From Gluconobacter cadivus (GTDB taxonomy: Bacteria; Pseudomonadota; Alphaproteobacteria; Acetobacterales; Acetobacteraceae), in contig NZ_JABCQI010000002.1 in the NCBI RefSeq assembly GCF_015244745.1, positions 248,001 to 312,000 on the forward strand: a stretch of 64,000 nucleotides of DNA. The letters are read 5' to 3'. This document shows, one piece after another, positions 18,359 through 28,131 of the stretch. Numbering within the stretch: position 1 is the stretch's first letter; each line of letters opens with the position of its first letter. Both the position numbers and the translations under genes were made by a program. The notes under the pieces are model-generated. The model saw nothing but the letters and a program-made list of their open reading frames with translations. It did no database searches and was not told where the DNA came from.

Positions 18359-19540
18359 ATGTCCACTTCCGCCGACCGCAGCCTCACGCCAGACATCATC
18401 GCCATCATCAAGGCCACCATCCCGGCACTTGAAGCGCATGGTGTGGCCATCACATCCGAAATGTATCGTCGTCTTCTGGCCGATCCGGCGATTGCGGAAA
18501 TGTTCGATCCGACCCATCAGTCGACAGGAATGCAGCCCCGCGCGCTGGCCATGGCCGTGCTGGCCTATGCGAAAAATATCGACAATCTGGGCGTGCTGGG
18601 CGGGGCGGTCGAACGGATCGCCCAGAAACATGTCAGCCTCGAAATCCAGCCCGAACACTATCCGCATGTCGCAACAGCTCTGCTCGGCGCGATTTCAGCC
18701 GTTCTGGGTGATGCCGCAACGCCGGAAATCCTTGATGCCTGGGGCAGGGCCTACTGGGCACTGGCCGATATCCTGATCGGTCGCGAGCATCAGCTTTACG
18801 ACAGCAGCGCCCATACCGAAGGAGGCTGGACGGGTTGGCGGGCTTTCCGCATCGCGCACGCCACGGCAGAATGCGCGACCGTCACGTCGCTCGAACTGGA
18901 GCCTGTGGACGGCAAGCCGGTCATCAGCGCCGTTCCGGGTCAGTATCTGGGTGTTGATCTGGACATTCCGGGCCATGGCCGGACCCGCCGCAATTACAGC
19001 ATTACCTCCAGCCCCAACCGGACGGGCTATCGCATCAGCGTGCGTCATGTTCAGAACGGCGTTGTTTCAGGCTGGCTGAACAGCAACGCCTGCGTCGGCA
19101 CGGAACTCCTGCTTTCACCGCCTGCGGGCAATTTCGTCCTGCCGGAAAAAATCGAAGGACCGCTGGGCTTCATCTGCGCCGGGATCGGCATCACACCCAT
19201 GATCGGAATGCTGGAAACACTGGCCGGACCAGACATCACGACGCCTGTTCAGGTCGTACAGGTTGCCCATTCCACCGAAACTGCGCCCTTCGCGGCGCGT
19301 CTGGCGGAACTGTCCCACAACACGGCAGGGCGCATCCGGGTCGTGACACGTCTGACTTCAGAAGACGGACACCCGACCGCAGCCTGGGTCGCAGAGCAGC
19401 TGCCGGATGGCGTCTCGGCCTATCTCTGCGGCCCGACAGGCTTCATGCGCGACATGGTGCAGGGACTGCCGGGCGCCGGAGTTCCGGCCAACCGCCTGCG
19501 TTACGAGACGTTTGGACCGGATACCGGCGTGACGGACTGA
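18359..19540 (+). CDS. hmp: Flavohemoprotein / nitric oxide dioxygenase
   Basis: 393-residue cytosolic enzyme converting nitric oxide to nitrate with O2 and NAD(P)H. The globin domain spans about residues 1-140, with proximal histidine in AQKHVSLEI and ALAMAVLAYAKNID earlier. The reductase part has the FAD motif RRNYSITSS, the nucleotide motif GIGITPMIGMLE, and the C-terminal CGPTGFM. It starts 13 bases after the NsrR palindrome and ends two bases from the convergent azoR gene. Confidence 0.96.
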   Translation: MSTSADRSLTPDIIAIIKATIPALEAHGVAITSEMYRRLLADPAIAEMFDPTHQSTGMQPRALAMAVLAYAKNIDNLGVLGGAVERIAQKHVSLEIQPEHYPHVATALLGAISAVLGDAATPEILDAWGRAYWALADILIGREHQLYDSSAHTEGGWTGWRAFRIAHATAECATVTSLELEPVDGKPVISAVPGQYLGVDLDIPGHGRTRRNYSITSSPNRTGYRISVRHVQNGVVSGWLNSNACVGTELLLSPPAGNFVLPEKIEGPLGFICAGIGITPMIGMLETLAGPDITTPVQVVQVAHSTETAPFAARLAELSHNTAGRIRVVTRLTSEDGHPTAAWVAEQLPDGVSAYLCGPTGFMRDMVQGLPGAGVPANRLRYETFGPDTGVTD

Positions 19541-19542
19541 CT

Positions 19543-20148
19543 TTAGAGCGCGCTGGCCTTCTGTTCCGCGTCCGACAGGATGCGTGCACGGTCAGCGCCG
19601 CCATTGGTGGCGAGGCCCTCGGCTTCGATCACGGTGATGTCCGTAATGCCGATCATGGTGAAAACGGATTTCAGGTAGCTGAGCTGATGCTCGAAGGAGG
19701 CTGCGGGCGAGCCTTCGCCATACAGGCCACCACGCGCCACGGCGAGCACGACTGTCTTGCCCTTGGCCAGACCTTCAATGCCGGACGGGCCATAGCGGAA
19801 GGTCTGACCCGCCACCATGATACGGTCGATCCAGGATTTGAGCTGGCTGGGAATCGACAGGTTATACATCGGCACACCGATGACGACGATGTCCGCCGCC
19901 TTGAAATCACTCAGGGCTTTGCCGCTGGCAACCAGTTCGGGGCGGGCCGACACATCCGGCGTCAGTTCCTTGCCGAGCCATGACAGGGCTTCGACGTCGA
20001 GATGCGGCAGCGGATCGCTGGCGAGATCGAGGGAAATGACCTCGACGGACGGATCTTTCTTGCGAAACTGGGCGACGGCGGCAGCGCTGACCTGACGGCT
20101 GGCGGAGCTGTCACCGAGAATGCTGGAATCGATGTGAAGAAGTTTCAT
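19543..20148 (-). CDS. azoR: FMN-dependent NADH-azoreductase
   Basis: 201-residue flavodoxin-fold quinone/azo reductase. It starts MKLLHIDSSILGDSSASRQ, the FMN phosphate-binding segment, and contains VPMYNLSIPSQLKSWIDRI and the flavin loop ARGGLYGEG. An upstream in-frame extension to 20520 is open but crosses the divergent HxlR gene and is not family-like. These enzymes detoxify quinones by two-electron reduction, and HxlR regulators often control them, as the neighbouring gene suggests. Confidence 0.93.
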   Translation of the reverse strand: MKLLHIDSSILGDSSASRQVSAAAVAQFRKKDPSVEVISLDLASDPLPHLDVEALSWLGKELTPDVSARPELVASGKALSDFKAADIVVIGVPMYNLSIPSQLKSWIDRIMVAGQTFRYGPSGIEGLAKGKTVVLAVARGGLYGEGSPAASFEHQLSYLKSVFTMIGITDITVIEAEGLATNGGADRARILSDAEQKASAL

Positions 20149-20160
20149 TTTGATCTTTCC

Positions 20161-20195
20161 GGTTCCTGATCGTAACCAGCACCAGATAAGGAACC
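20161..20195. promoter_or_regulatory. Inverted repeat in the azoR/HxlR intergenic region
   Basis: GGTTCCT (20161-20167) and AGGAACC (20189-20195) are perfect inverted copies spaced 21 bases apart in the 91-base divergent region. It is a plausible operator for the HxlR regulator; the spacing suggests two half-sites two helical turns apart. Confidence 0.45.
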
Positions 20196-20239
20196 TTTGA
20201 ACCCCGCCGCAAGAAGGCACATTCCGGAGCCATAGGCAC

Positions 20240-20677
20240 ATGGATGTTCGCGTCAGTGACACCACCCTTCCCCAGAAGCTGTCCGTAAAGCCGGGTACGA
20301 CGCCTCTGGATTGCGCGCAGGACAGCAGCGCCTGTGCCGTCATCCGCTCCATTCTCGCCCGCACGACGGACAAATGGAGCATCCTGATCGTCAAATCGCT
20401 CGGACGCGGGCCACACCGTTTCAGCGAACTGCGCCGCGCGATCGACGGAATTTCACAGCGGATGCTGACGCTCACCCTCCGCAATCTGGAACGCGACGGC
20501 CTCGTCCTGCGGACCGTCACCCCGACGACTCCGCCGCGCGTGGATTATGAACTCACGACGCTTGGGGAATCGCTCTGGACGCTGACGGAAGCCTTCGGTC
20601 AGTGGGCCATGTCAAACCGCCCCGAAATCGAGGCGGCCCGCGCCCGCTTTGACGCCCGGCTTGACGCCGATCTCTGA
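20240..20677 (+). CDS. HxlR-family transcriptional regulator
   Basis: 145-residue winged-helix protein. The HxlR signature is clear: CAVIRSILARTTDKWSILIV, then FSELRRAIDGISQRMLTLTLRNLERDGLV and the wing PRVDYELTTLGESL. Cys33 (in SACAVI) sits where redox- or electrophile-sensing HxlR proteins such as YodB and HypR carry their reactive cysteine. It is divergent from azoR, so it probably represses or activates azoR in response to quinones or related electrophiles. Confidence 0.9.
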   Translation: MDVRVSDTTLPQKLSVKPGTTPLDCAQDSSACAVIRSILARTTDKWSILIVKSLGRGPHRFSELRRAIDGISQRMLTLTLRNLERDGLVLRTVTPTTPPRVDYELTTLGESLWTLTEAFGQWAMSNRPEIEAARARFDARLDADL

Positions 20678-20701
20678 TCTTTTCGCACGCAAGGCTCCAT
20701 C

Positions 20702-21448
20702 ATGACCCTGATTTCCGCCCCCCGTATCGGTATTGCCGGCATCACGGGCCGACTTGGCACCCTCTGCGCCGAGGAAGCCGGAAGCGCCCTCGCAGGCGGC
20801 CTCTCCCGCACGGCAGATGTCTCGCGCAACATCACGACCGACCCTGGCACGCTCGCGAAAAGCTGCAATGTCGTGATTGACGTCAGCCATGCCACGACGG
20901 TCCCCGCCCATGCGGCCGCCTTCGCGCAGGCTGGATGTGCGTGGGTTCTGGGGACGACGGGTCTTGATCATGGCGCGCAGGATGCCGTGAACGCGGCGGC
21001 GCAGCATATTCCCGTCCTTCAGGCCGCCAATTTCTCCCCGGCGCTGACGCTGTTTCTGGAACTGGCCCGGCAGCTTAGCGCGGGCCTGCCGGATTATGAT
21101 GCGGAAATTCTGGAGGTCCATCACCGCCAGAAGCTGGACGCCCCCTCGGGCACGGCGCTGGCGATCGGTAAGGCCGTGGCGGAAGGACGCGGAGTCGCAT
21201 TCGAGGATGTGGCCCGAACCGATCAGAACAGTCTGCGCCCGGACGGGGCGATCGGATTCGCATCCCTGCGCGGCGGGCAGATCGTGGGCGAACATGATCT
21301 CGTCCTGATGGCGGCGGACGAACAGATCACCCTGTCTCACCGCGCACTGGACCGGAGGGTCTTCGCCAGAGGCGCCCTGCTCGCCGCAAAATGGCTCGCC
21401 GGACGCCCCGCAGGCCTCTACACAATGGCAGACGCCTTAAAACCCTAA
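20702..21448 (+). CDS. dapB: 4-hydroxy-tetrahydrodipicolinate reductase
   Basis: 248-residue NAD(P)H-dependent enzyme of the lysine and diaminopimelate pathway. The N-terminal GIAGITGRLGTLCAEEA is the nucleotide-binding loop; GTTGLD and the catalytic HHRQKLDAPSGTAL block follow. It is a little shorter than the usual 265-270 residues. Asd, the preceding enzyme of the pathway, is encoded at 34.7-35.8 kb in this window. Confidence 0.95.
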   Translation: MTLISAPRIGIAGITGRLGTLCAEEAGSALAGGLSRTADVSRNITTDPGTLAKSCNVVIDVSHATTVPAHAAAFAQAGCAWVLGTTGLDHGAQDAVNAAAQHIPVLQAANFSPALTLFLELARQLSAGLPDYDAEILEVHHRQKLDAPSGTALAIGKAVAEGRGVAFEDVARTDQNSLRPDGAIGFASLRGGQIVGEHDLVLMAADEQITLSHRALDRRVFARGALLAAKWLAGRPAGLYTMADALKP

Positions 21449-21453
21449 CCCCG

Positions 21454-21503
21454 AATCAGGGTGCAGGGATCAAGATCCCTGCCGGGCCCGGGCAGAGCCC
21501 GGA
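21454..21503. repeat. Dispersed palindromic element, copy 1
   Basis: A 50-base element with two adjacent hairpins, GCAGGGATC-AA-GATCCCTGC and CCGGGC-AGA-GCCCGG. The inverted copy at 62300-62349 matches 48 of 50 bases. It fills the gap between convergent dapB and the xylitol dehydrogenase gene, where it may also act as terminator. Confidence 0.85.
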
Positions 21504-21510
21504 CACCCCA

Positions 21511-22299
21511 TCAACCACCAGCGATCGGCAGATTCACCCCCGTCATAAAGCTGGAATCGTCCCCCAGCAGAAACGCCACCACACCGGGGATTTCGTTGAT
21601 ATCGCCATAGCGGCGCATCGGCACGCTGCCGATCATCTGCTCGGCGACGATTTTGGGGTCGGTGGAGAAATACTGGCTTCCCACCTTGGCCTGAAGCTCG
21701 ACCTGACGCTCCCACATGAAGCCGGGCCCCATATAGCCGGGGCTGATGGCGTTCACACGGATGTTGTAAGGCGCAAGATCCAGCGCCGCCGTTTCGGTCA
21801 GGGCGATAATGGCCCCCTTGGACGCGCCATAGGCCGCCATGTTCGGCGGACCTTTCACGCCCGCCATGCTGGCGGTGTTGACCACGCGACCGTAATTCTG
21901 CGCGATCATGTGCCGCACGACGGCCTTGAGGACGTGAAATGCACCTGTGACATTGATCGTCAGCACACGCGCGAAATCTTCGGACGGGTAATCCTGCACA
22001 GGGGCAAAAGCGCCCTGATATCCGGCATTGTTGAACAGGAAATCGATCTTCCCGAAATCCCGCACCACGGCCTCCACGGTCTCTGTCACAGCCTCTTCGG
22101 ACGTCACGTTACAAACATAAGACCGAGCTTCGACACCCTTTTCCCGCACGGCGGCTTCGGCTTTCTCAAGAGCCTCCAGGTTCATGTCCAGCAGGGCGAT
22201 GGCCGTCCCTTCCCCGGCCAGACGAAGGGCGGTCGCAAGACCGATATTGCCACCGGCACCAGTGACGAGACAGACTTTACCGCTAAAGTGATTCGACAT
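21511..22299 (-). CDS. xdh: NAD-dependent xylitol dehydrogenase (SDR family)
   Basis: 262-residue classical short-chain dehydrogenase that oxidises xylitol to D-xylulose. It has the NAD motif TGAGGNIGLA, NNAG, and the catalytic Ser in NTASMAG and Tyr-x-x-x-Lys in YGASK. From memory, length and most of the chain agree with the structurally known Gluconobacter oxydans xylitol dehydrogenase, including MRRYGDINEIPGVVAFLLGD near the C-terminus. The start at 22299 has GAGG eight bases upstream. It ends beside the dispersed repeat. Confidence 0.92.
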   Translation of the reverse strand: MSNHFSGKVCLVTGAGGNIGLATALRLAGEGTAIALLDMNLEALEKAEAAVREKGVEARSYVCNVTSEEAVTETVEAVVRDFGKIDFLFNNAGYQGAFAPVQDYPSEDFARVLTINVTGAFHVLKAVVRHMIAQNYGRVVNTASMAGVKGPPNMAAYGASKGAIIALTETAALDLAPYNIRVNAISPGYMGPGFMWERQVELQAKVGSQYFSTDPKIVAEQMIGSVPMRRYGDINEIPGVVAFLLGDDSSFMTGVNLPIAGG

Positions 22300-22636
22300 T
22301 TCAAATGCCTCAAATTCTCTGTTTTTCCCGGACTCGACCGTGGGCGGCGCCTGTGACGGGCCATGACGGTCACGGGAACACAAACGCAGCATGACCGGTG
22401 TCGTTGAAAAATGAAACGGGGGCCAGCGCTCTCTTTTTCGTAATATCCGTCTGGTTTTTTTTGCAATTTCAGGCCGGTTCTCGGGACTTTTCCGCAGAAA
22501 ACCGCGTTCAGACCTCACACGGCCCCTTGACCCTTGCGCCCAATTCCGCCAAGCCGTCCCCTCCCTGAATGCCACAGACCGCCTGCCAAGGCACACTGTG
22601 GCCCTTCTCACCACTCATTCCCTGCGAGGTCCCTGA
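22300..22636. promoter_or_regulatory. Divergent xdh/metK control region with a leader hairpin at 22571-22602
   Basis: 337 bases without a supported gene. GCCACAG (22571-22577) pairs with CTGTGGC (22596-22602), and inside it GCCT/AGGC forms a second stem across a symmetric internal loop, giving one elongated hairpin 34 bases before the metK start codon. I could not match the region to a known S-adenosylmethionine riboswitch class. The part near 22440-22490 is T-rich and may hold the promoters. Confidence 0.5.
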
Positions 22637-23821
<1,185 letters not shown>

Positions 23822-23849
23822 GTCTCACCGGTAATCTGGCAGAAAACCC

Positions 23850-24545
23850 CTGGTCGAGTCTCTCAAACCCCAGCCGGAGCGGCTTTACGGCCGTCAACGC
23901 GGCCATCCGCTCCGGGCCCGGCAGCAGCATCTTCTTGAGAAGGCGCTGCCCCGGCTTTCCTTTACCTCACCGGAAAATCCCGCCGCGGGATTCTCCGATG
24001 CGGTCTCGCGCGTCTTTCTCGAAATCGGTTTTGGCGGTGGCGAACATGCCGTTGGCCAGTCCGAACTGAACCCGGATGTCGGCTATATCGCTTCCGAGGT
24101 CTTCGAGAACGGCCTGTGCTCCCTGCTGTCGCGCCTCGTGCCCGAAGGCGAGGAAGACACAGCCACGCCGCCTCCCCATTTCCGCATCTGGGCCGAAGAC
24201 GCCCGCCTGCTGCTCAAGGACATGCCCGACGCATGCCTGGACCGGGCCTATCTGATGTTCCCGGACCCGTGGCCGAAGGCCCGGCACGCCAAGCGCCGCT
24301 TCGTGCATCCGGAAAACATCAAGCAGATGCACCGCGTCCTGAAACCCGGCGCCATCTGGCGCGTCGCCAGTGACCATCCCGTCTATCAGGAATGGGTCAC
24401 AGAAGTGATGGGCAAGCAGGACCTGTTCGATGCGCCGCCCCCGGCGAAGGAACGTCCCGAAGGCTGGTCACCAACACGCTATGAGGCCAAAGCCTTCCGC
24501 GAAGGGCGCGTGCCGTTCTACTGGACTTTCACGCGCCGTCCCTGA
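23850..24545 (+). CDS. trmB: tRNA (guanine-N7-)-methyltransferase with a non-standard start
   Basis: 231 residues if read from CTG at 23850. Makes m7G46 in tRNA. The frame runs on from a TAA at 23832 and includes RLYGRQRGHPLRARQQ, the SAM-binding FLEIGFGGGEHAVGQ and the family motif MFPDPWPKARHAKRRFVHP. There is no ATG, GTG or TTG in frame between the TAA and GTG at 24138, and starting at 24138 would delete the SAM-binding site. Either CTG (or another near-cognate codon) is used, or an upstream sequence change removed the start. The downstream frame is intact, which argues for function. Confidence 0.85.
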   Translation: MVESLKPQPERLYGRQRGHPLRARQQHLLEKALPRLSFTSPENPAAGFSDAVSRVFLEIGFGGGEHAVGQSELNPDVGYIASEVFENGLCSLLSRLVPEGEEDTATPPPHFRIWAEDARLLLKDMPDACLDRAYLMFPDPWPKARHAKRRFVHPENIKQMHRVLKPGAIWRVASDHPVYQEWVTEVMGKQDLFDAPPPAKERPEGWSPTRYEAKAFREGRVPFYWTFTRRP

Positions 24546-24594
24546 AACGCACACCAAACCCCTCTCTCAGTTATTCAGCGAGTGTCCTGACATC

Positions 24595-26235
24595 ATGACC
24601 CAGATCGAACGCGAAGAAATGGAATTCGATGTCGTGGTGGTCGGTGGCGGTCCCGCCGGTCTGTCCGCCGCGATCCGCCTGAAACAGCTGATGCCGGATG
24701 CGGGCGTCTGCCTGATCGAAAAGGGCAGCGAAATCGGTGCCCATATCGTCTCGGGCGCCGTCATCGAGCCGCGCACGCTTGATGAACTTCTGCCGAACTG
24801 GCGCGATCTGGACGCCCCGCTGCGGACGCAAGTGACGGAAGAGCGGATGCTGTTCCTGACCGAAACGCGTTCCTTCGCCGTTCCATATCTGGACCGCGTG
24901 ATGCCGCAGATGGCCAATCATGGAAATTACGTCGTCTCGCTCGGCGAAGTCTGCCGCTGGCTCGGCGAGCAGGCTGAGGCTCTGGGCGTTGAGATCTATC
25001 CGGGCTTCTCGGGTGCGGAACTGTTCATCGAAAATGACCACGTCGCTGGCGTCATCACGGGCGACATGGGCATCGAGCGCAACGGCGAACACGGGCCGAA
25101 CTTCACGCCCGGCATGATCCTGCGCGCGAAGCAGACCATCCTGACCGAAGGTGCGCGCGGCTCCCTCACCGGCCACGCCATGAAGCGTTTCGGCCTGCGC
25201 AAGGGCGTGGAGCCGCAAACCTATGGCCTCGGCATCAAGGAAGTCTGGGAAATACCGGCAGAAAAGCACCGTCCCGGCCTCGTACAACACAGCTTCGGCT
25301 GGCCGCTCGACGACAACACTTATGGCGGGGCGTGGCTCTATCATTTCGGGGAAAATCTGGTCAGCTTCGGCTTCGTGACCGGCCTCGATTACGCCAACAC
25401 CTATCTGTCCCCCTTCGAGGAAATGCAGCGCACCAAGTTGCACCCGGCCTTCCGGGAGCATTTCGAAGGCGGCAAGCGCCTGATTTACGGCGCACGTGCC
25501 CTATCGGAAGGCGGATTCCAGTCCATTCCGCGCCTGACTTTCCCCGGCGGCGTTCTGGCTGGCGATTCGGCAGGCTTCCTGAACGTGCCCAAGATCAAGG
25601 GCACGCATACGGCCATGAAGTCCGGCATGATCGCGGCTGAGGCCGTGGCCGAGGCTCTGGAAAAGGACAAGAAGGAAGCCGCCAGCATGACGGCGCGCGT
25701 CCAGCAGTCCTGGCTGTGGTCCGAACTGCGCGACGTCCGCAACATCCGCCCGGCCTTTGCGAAATGGGGCATGAAGCTCGGCGCGCTCTATTCCGGGATC
25801 GACAGCATGATCCTGCGGGGTCGTGCGCCCTGGACGCTGCATCACCCGCACGCCGATAACGAGACGCTGCGTCCGGCCTCGGTATGCACGAAAATCGACT
25901 ATCCCAAACCCGACGGGAAGATCACCTTCGATCGCGTCAGCTCGGTCTTCCTGAGCAGCACGAATCACGAGGAGAATCAGCCGGTTCACCTCAAACTCCG
26001 CAACGAGACCGTCTGGCAGACCGTCAATCACGACGTGTTCGATTCGCCGGAGAGTCGCTACTGCCCGGCAGGCGTGTATGAACAGGAACAGACGGGCGAA
26101 AACGCCTGGCAGCTTCGGATCAACGCCCAGAACTGCGTGCATTGCAAAACCTGCGACATCAAGGACCCGACGCAGAACATCGACTGGTGCACGCCCGAAG
26201 GCGGTGGCGGTCCGAATTATCCGGTCGGGATGTAA
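24595..26235 (+). CDS. Electron transfer flavoprotein-ubiquinone oxidoreductase
   Basis: 546-residue membrane-associated flavo-iron-sulfur protein that passes electrons from ETF to ubiquinone. The FAD motif VVVVGGGPAGLSAAIRL begins at about residue 12; the middle includes GDSAGFLNVPKIKGTHTAMKSG; the C-terminal 4Fe-4S ligands are in NCVHCKTCDIKDP and IDWCTPEGG. The ATG at 24595 is chosen since the FAD motif lies close behind it. It heads a run with etfB and etfA, together a complete ETF route. Confidence 0.96.
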   Translation: MTQIEREEMEFDVVVVGGGPAGLSAAIRLKQLMPDAGVCLIEKGSEIGAHIVSGAVIEPRTLDELLPNWRDLDAPLRTQVTEERMLFLTETRSFAVPYLDRVMPQMANHGNYVVSLGEVCRWLGEQAEALGVEIYPGFSGAELFIENDHVAGVITGDMGIERNGEHGPNFTPGMILRAKQTILTEGARGSLTGHAMKRFGLRKGVEPQTYGLGIKEVWEIPAEKHRPGLVQHSFGWPLDDNTYGGAWLYHFGENLVSFGFVTGLDYANTYLSPFEEMQRTKLHPAFREHFEGGKRLIYGARALSEGGFQSIPRLTFPGGVLAGDSAGFLNVPKIKGTHTAMKSGMIAAEAVAEALEKDKKEAASMTARVQQSWLWSELRDVRNIRPAFAKWGMKLGALYSGIDSMILRGRAPWTLHHPHADNETLRPASVCTKIDYPKPDGKITFDRVSSVFLSSTNHEENQPVHLKLRNETVWQTVNHDVFDSPESRYCPAGVYEQEQTGENAWQLRINAQNCVHCKTCDIKDPTQNIDWCTPEGGGGPNYPVGM

Positions 26236-26341
26236 TTTTCTTCCCGCAAGAGGGCACCGCCAGAGCGGAATGTGACTTTTCCGGTCAGTCCCGCTACGGT
26301 GACGCCCGTTTTTGTGGCGGCGACAGCAGCGAAAGATGACG

Positions 26342-27091
26342 ATGAAAGTTCTGGTCCCAGTCAAACGGGTGGTCGATTACAACGTCAAGGTACGTGTAGC
26401 GGCTGATGGCAGCGGTGTCGAAACGCAGGGCGTGAAAATGTCCATGAATCCGTTCGACGAAATCGCAGTCGAAGAAGCAGTGCGCCTGCGTGAAAAAGGC
26501 GCGGCCAAGGAAGTCGTGGTCGTGACCGTCGGCGCGCAGGCCGCGCAGGACGTGCTGCGCACGGCCATGGCGATGGGCGCGGACCGCGCCATCCTCGTGC
26601 GCACCGACGACACGCTTGAGCCGCGCGCCGTGGCCAACGTGCTCAAGGCGATCGCCACGCGCGAAGACGCCGGCCTGATCTGCATGGGCAAGCAGGCGAT
26701 CGACGACGACATGAACGCCACGGGCCAGATCCTGGCCGCGAAGCTCGGTTGGCCGCAGGGCACATTCGCCAGCGCTGTGACGGTTGCCGATGGCCGTATC
26801 GAAGTTGCCCGCGAGATTGATGGCGGCACGGAAGTCGTGTCCCTCACGCTCCCGGCTGTGGTGACGGCGGATCTGCGCCTCAACGAGCCGCGCTATGCGT
26901 CCCTGCCGAACATTATGAAGGCGCGCAAGAAGCCGCTTGAGACGGTCGAAATCGACAGTCTCGGCGTTGATACGGCGTCGCGCCTGACGGTGGTCTCGGT
27001 GGCCGAGCCCGCCGAGCGCAAGGAAGGCGTGAAAGTGAACAGCGCGGCCGAACTGGTCGAGAAGCTCAAGACAGAAGCGAAGGTGATCTGA
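26342..27091 (+). CDS. etfB: Electron transfer flavoprotein subunit beta
   Basis: 249-residue subunit that binds AMP and pairs with EtfA. It begins [19 protein letters not shown] and contains [24 protein letters not shown], a family signature, and [13 protein letters not shown], part of the partner-recognition loop. ATG codons at 26336 and 26342 are both possible; 26342 gives the usual length. The stop overlaps the etfA start by one base (TGATG). Confidence 0.95.
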   Translation: MKVLVPVKRVVDYNVKVRVAADGSGVETQGVKMSMNPFDEIAVEEAVRLREKGAAKEVVVVTVGAQAAQDVLRTAMAMGADRAILVRTDDTLEPRAVANVLKAIATREDAGLICMGKQAIDDDMNATGQILAAKLGWPQGTFASAVTVADGRIEVAREIDGGTEVVSLTLPAVVTADLRLNEPRYASLPNIMKARKKPLETVEIDSLGVDTASRLTVVSVAEPAERKEGVKVNSAAELVEKLKTEAKVI

Positions 27092-27996
27092 TGACCGCTC
27101 TTGTTCTGGTTGAAGTCGAAAACGGCGCGGTCCGTCAGGCTTCCCGTTCGGCTGTTGCCGCTGCCTCCCGCTTTGGTGCGGTCGATGCCATCGTATTCGG
27201 AGACGGCGCACAGGCCGCTGCTGCCCTGCCGGGCGTAACGCGCGTTCTCAGCGTGCCGGGTCTGGTCAACGATCTGGCCGAGCCCGCCGCCGACCTGCTG
27301 GCTGCCCGCGCGAAAGACTACAGCCACATCGTGGCCGCAGCCTCCGCCACCGGCAAGAACATCCTGCCGCGTCTGGCAGGCCTGCTGGACGTGCAGCCGA
27401 TCCCCGATGTGGTCGAGATCAAGGACGCCGACACCTTCGTGCGCCCGATCTATGCCGGAAACGCACTGGCAACGGTTCGCTCCGCCGACAGCATCAAGGT
27501 GCTGACGGTCCGCGGCTCCAATTTCGATCCGATTGCTGCCGAAGGTGGGTCCGCTGCGATTGAAACGGTCGAAGCTCCGGCCAGCGAGAAGTCTGTTTTC
27601 GTGAAGGTCGAGCTTTCTGCCTCCGACCGTCCGGAACTGGAATCTGCCCGCGTGGTGATTTCCGGCGGCAAGGGCCTGAAGGACGCTGCAAACTTTAAGC
27701 TGCTCGAACCCATCGCCGACAAGCTGAACGCCGCCATCGGCGCATCCCGTGCGGCCGTGGATTCCGGTTTTGCTCCGAACGAAATGCAGGTCGGCCAGAC
27801 CGGCAAGATCGTAGCGCCGGAACTCTACATCGCCGTCGGCCTGTCGGGTGCGATCCAGCATCTGGCTGGCATGAAGGACAGCCGCGTCATCGTGGCCATC
27901 AACACCGATCCGGAAGCGCCGATTTTCAAGGTCGCCGATTACGGCATCGTGGGTGATCTGTTCGAGGTCCTCCCGACGCTCGAAAAAGCGCTGTAA
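27091..27996 (+). CDS. etfA: Electron transfer flavoprotein subunit alpha
   Basis: 301-residue FAD-binding subunit of ETF. The C-terminal FAD domain is complete: [44 protein letters not shown] (shown in part) and [20 protein letters not shown]. It accepts electrons from acyl-CoA or related dehydrogenases, none of which is encoded in this window. Translational coupling with etfB is suggested by the one-base overlap, and a strong terminator follows. Confidence 0.95.
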   Translation: MTALVLVEVENGAVRQASRSAVAAASRFGAVDAIVFGDGAQAAAALPGVTRVLSVPGLVNDLAEPAADLLAARAKDYSHIVAAASATGKNILPRLAGLLDVQPIPDVVEIKDADTFVRPIYAGNALATVRSADSIKVLTVRGSNFDPIAAEGGSAAIETVEAPASEKSVFVKVELSASDRPELESARVVISGGKGLKDAANFKLLEPIADKLNAAIGASRAAVDSGFAPNEMQVGQTGKIVAPELYIAVGLSGAIQHLAGMKDSRVIVAINTDPEAPIFKVADYGIVGDLFEVLPTLEKAL

Positions 27997-28018
27997 GGCA
28001 CCGTTTACCTGAAACGAC

Positions 28019-28054
28019 AAAAAGGGGCGCCCCATGACGGGACGCCCCTTTTTT
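28019..28054 (+). terminator. Terminator of the etfBA unit
   Basis: AAAAAGGGGCG (28019-28029) pairs with CGCCCCTTTTT (28043-28053) around a 13-base loop, ending in a six-T run, 22 bases after the etfA stop. Confidence 0.9.
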
Positions 28055-28131
28055 CATGACAGGATCTGACGCAGGTTTAACTGGCACTCCGGTCCCCATG
28101 AGGCACTCTGTCGGGCACGGAGACCCTCATC

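Noticed and set aside
22300-22636. SAM-II, SAM/SAH or SAM-V riboswitch before metK
   Set aside because: No match to the conserved cores that I know; only a hairpin is visible.
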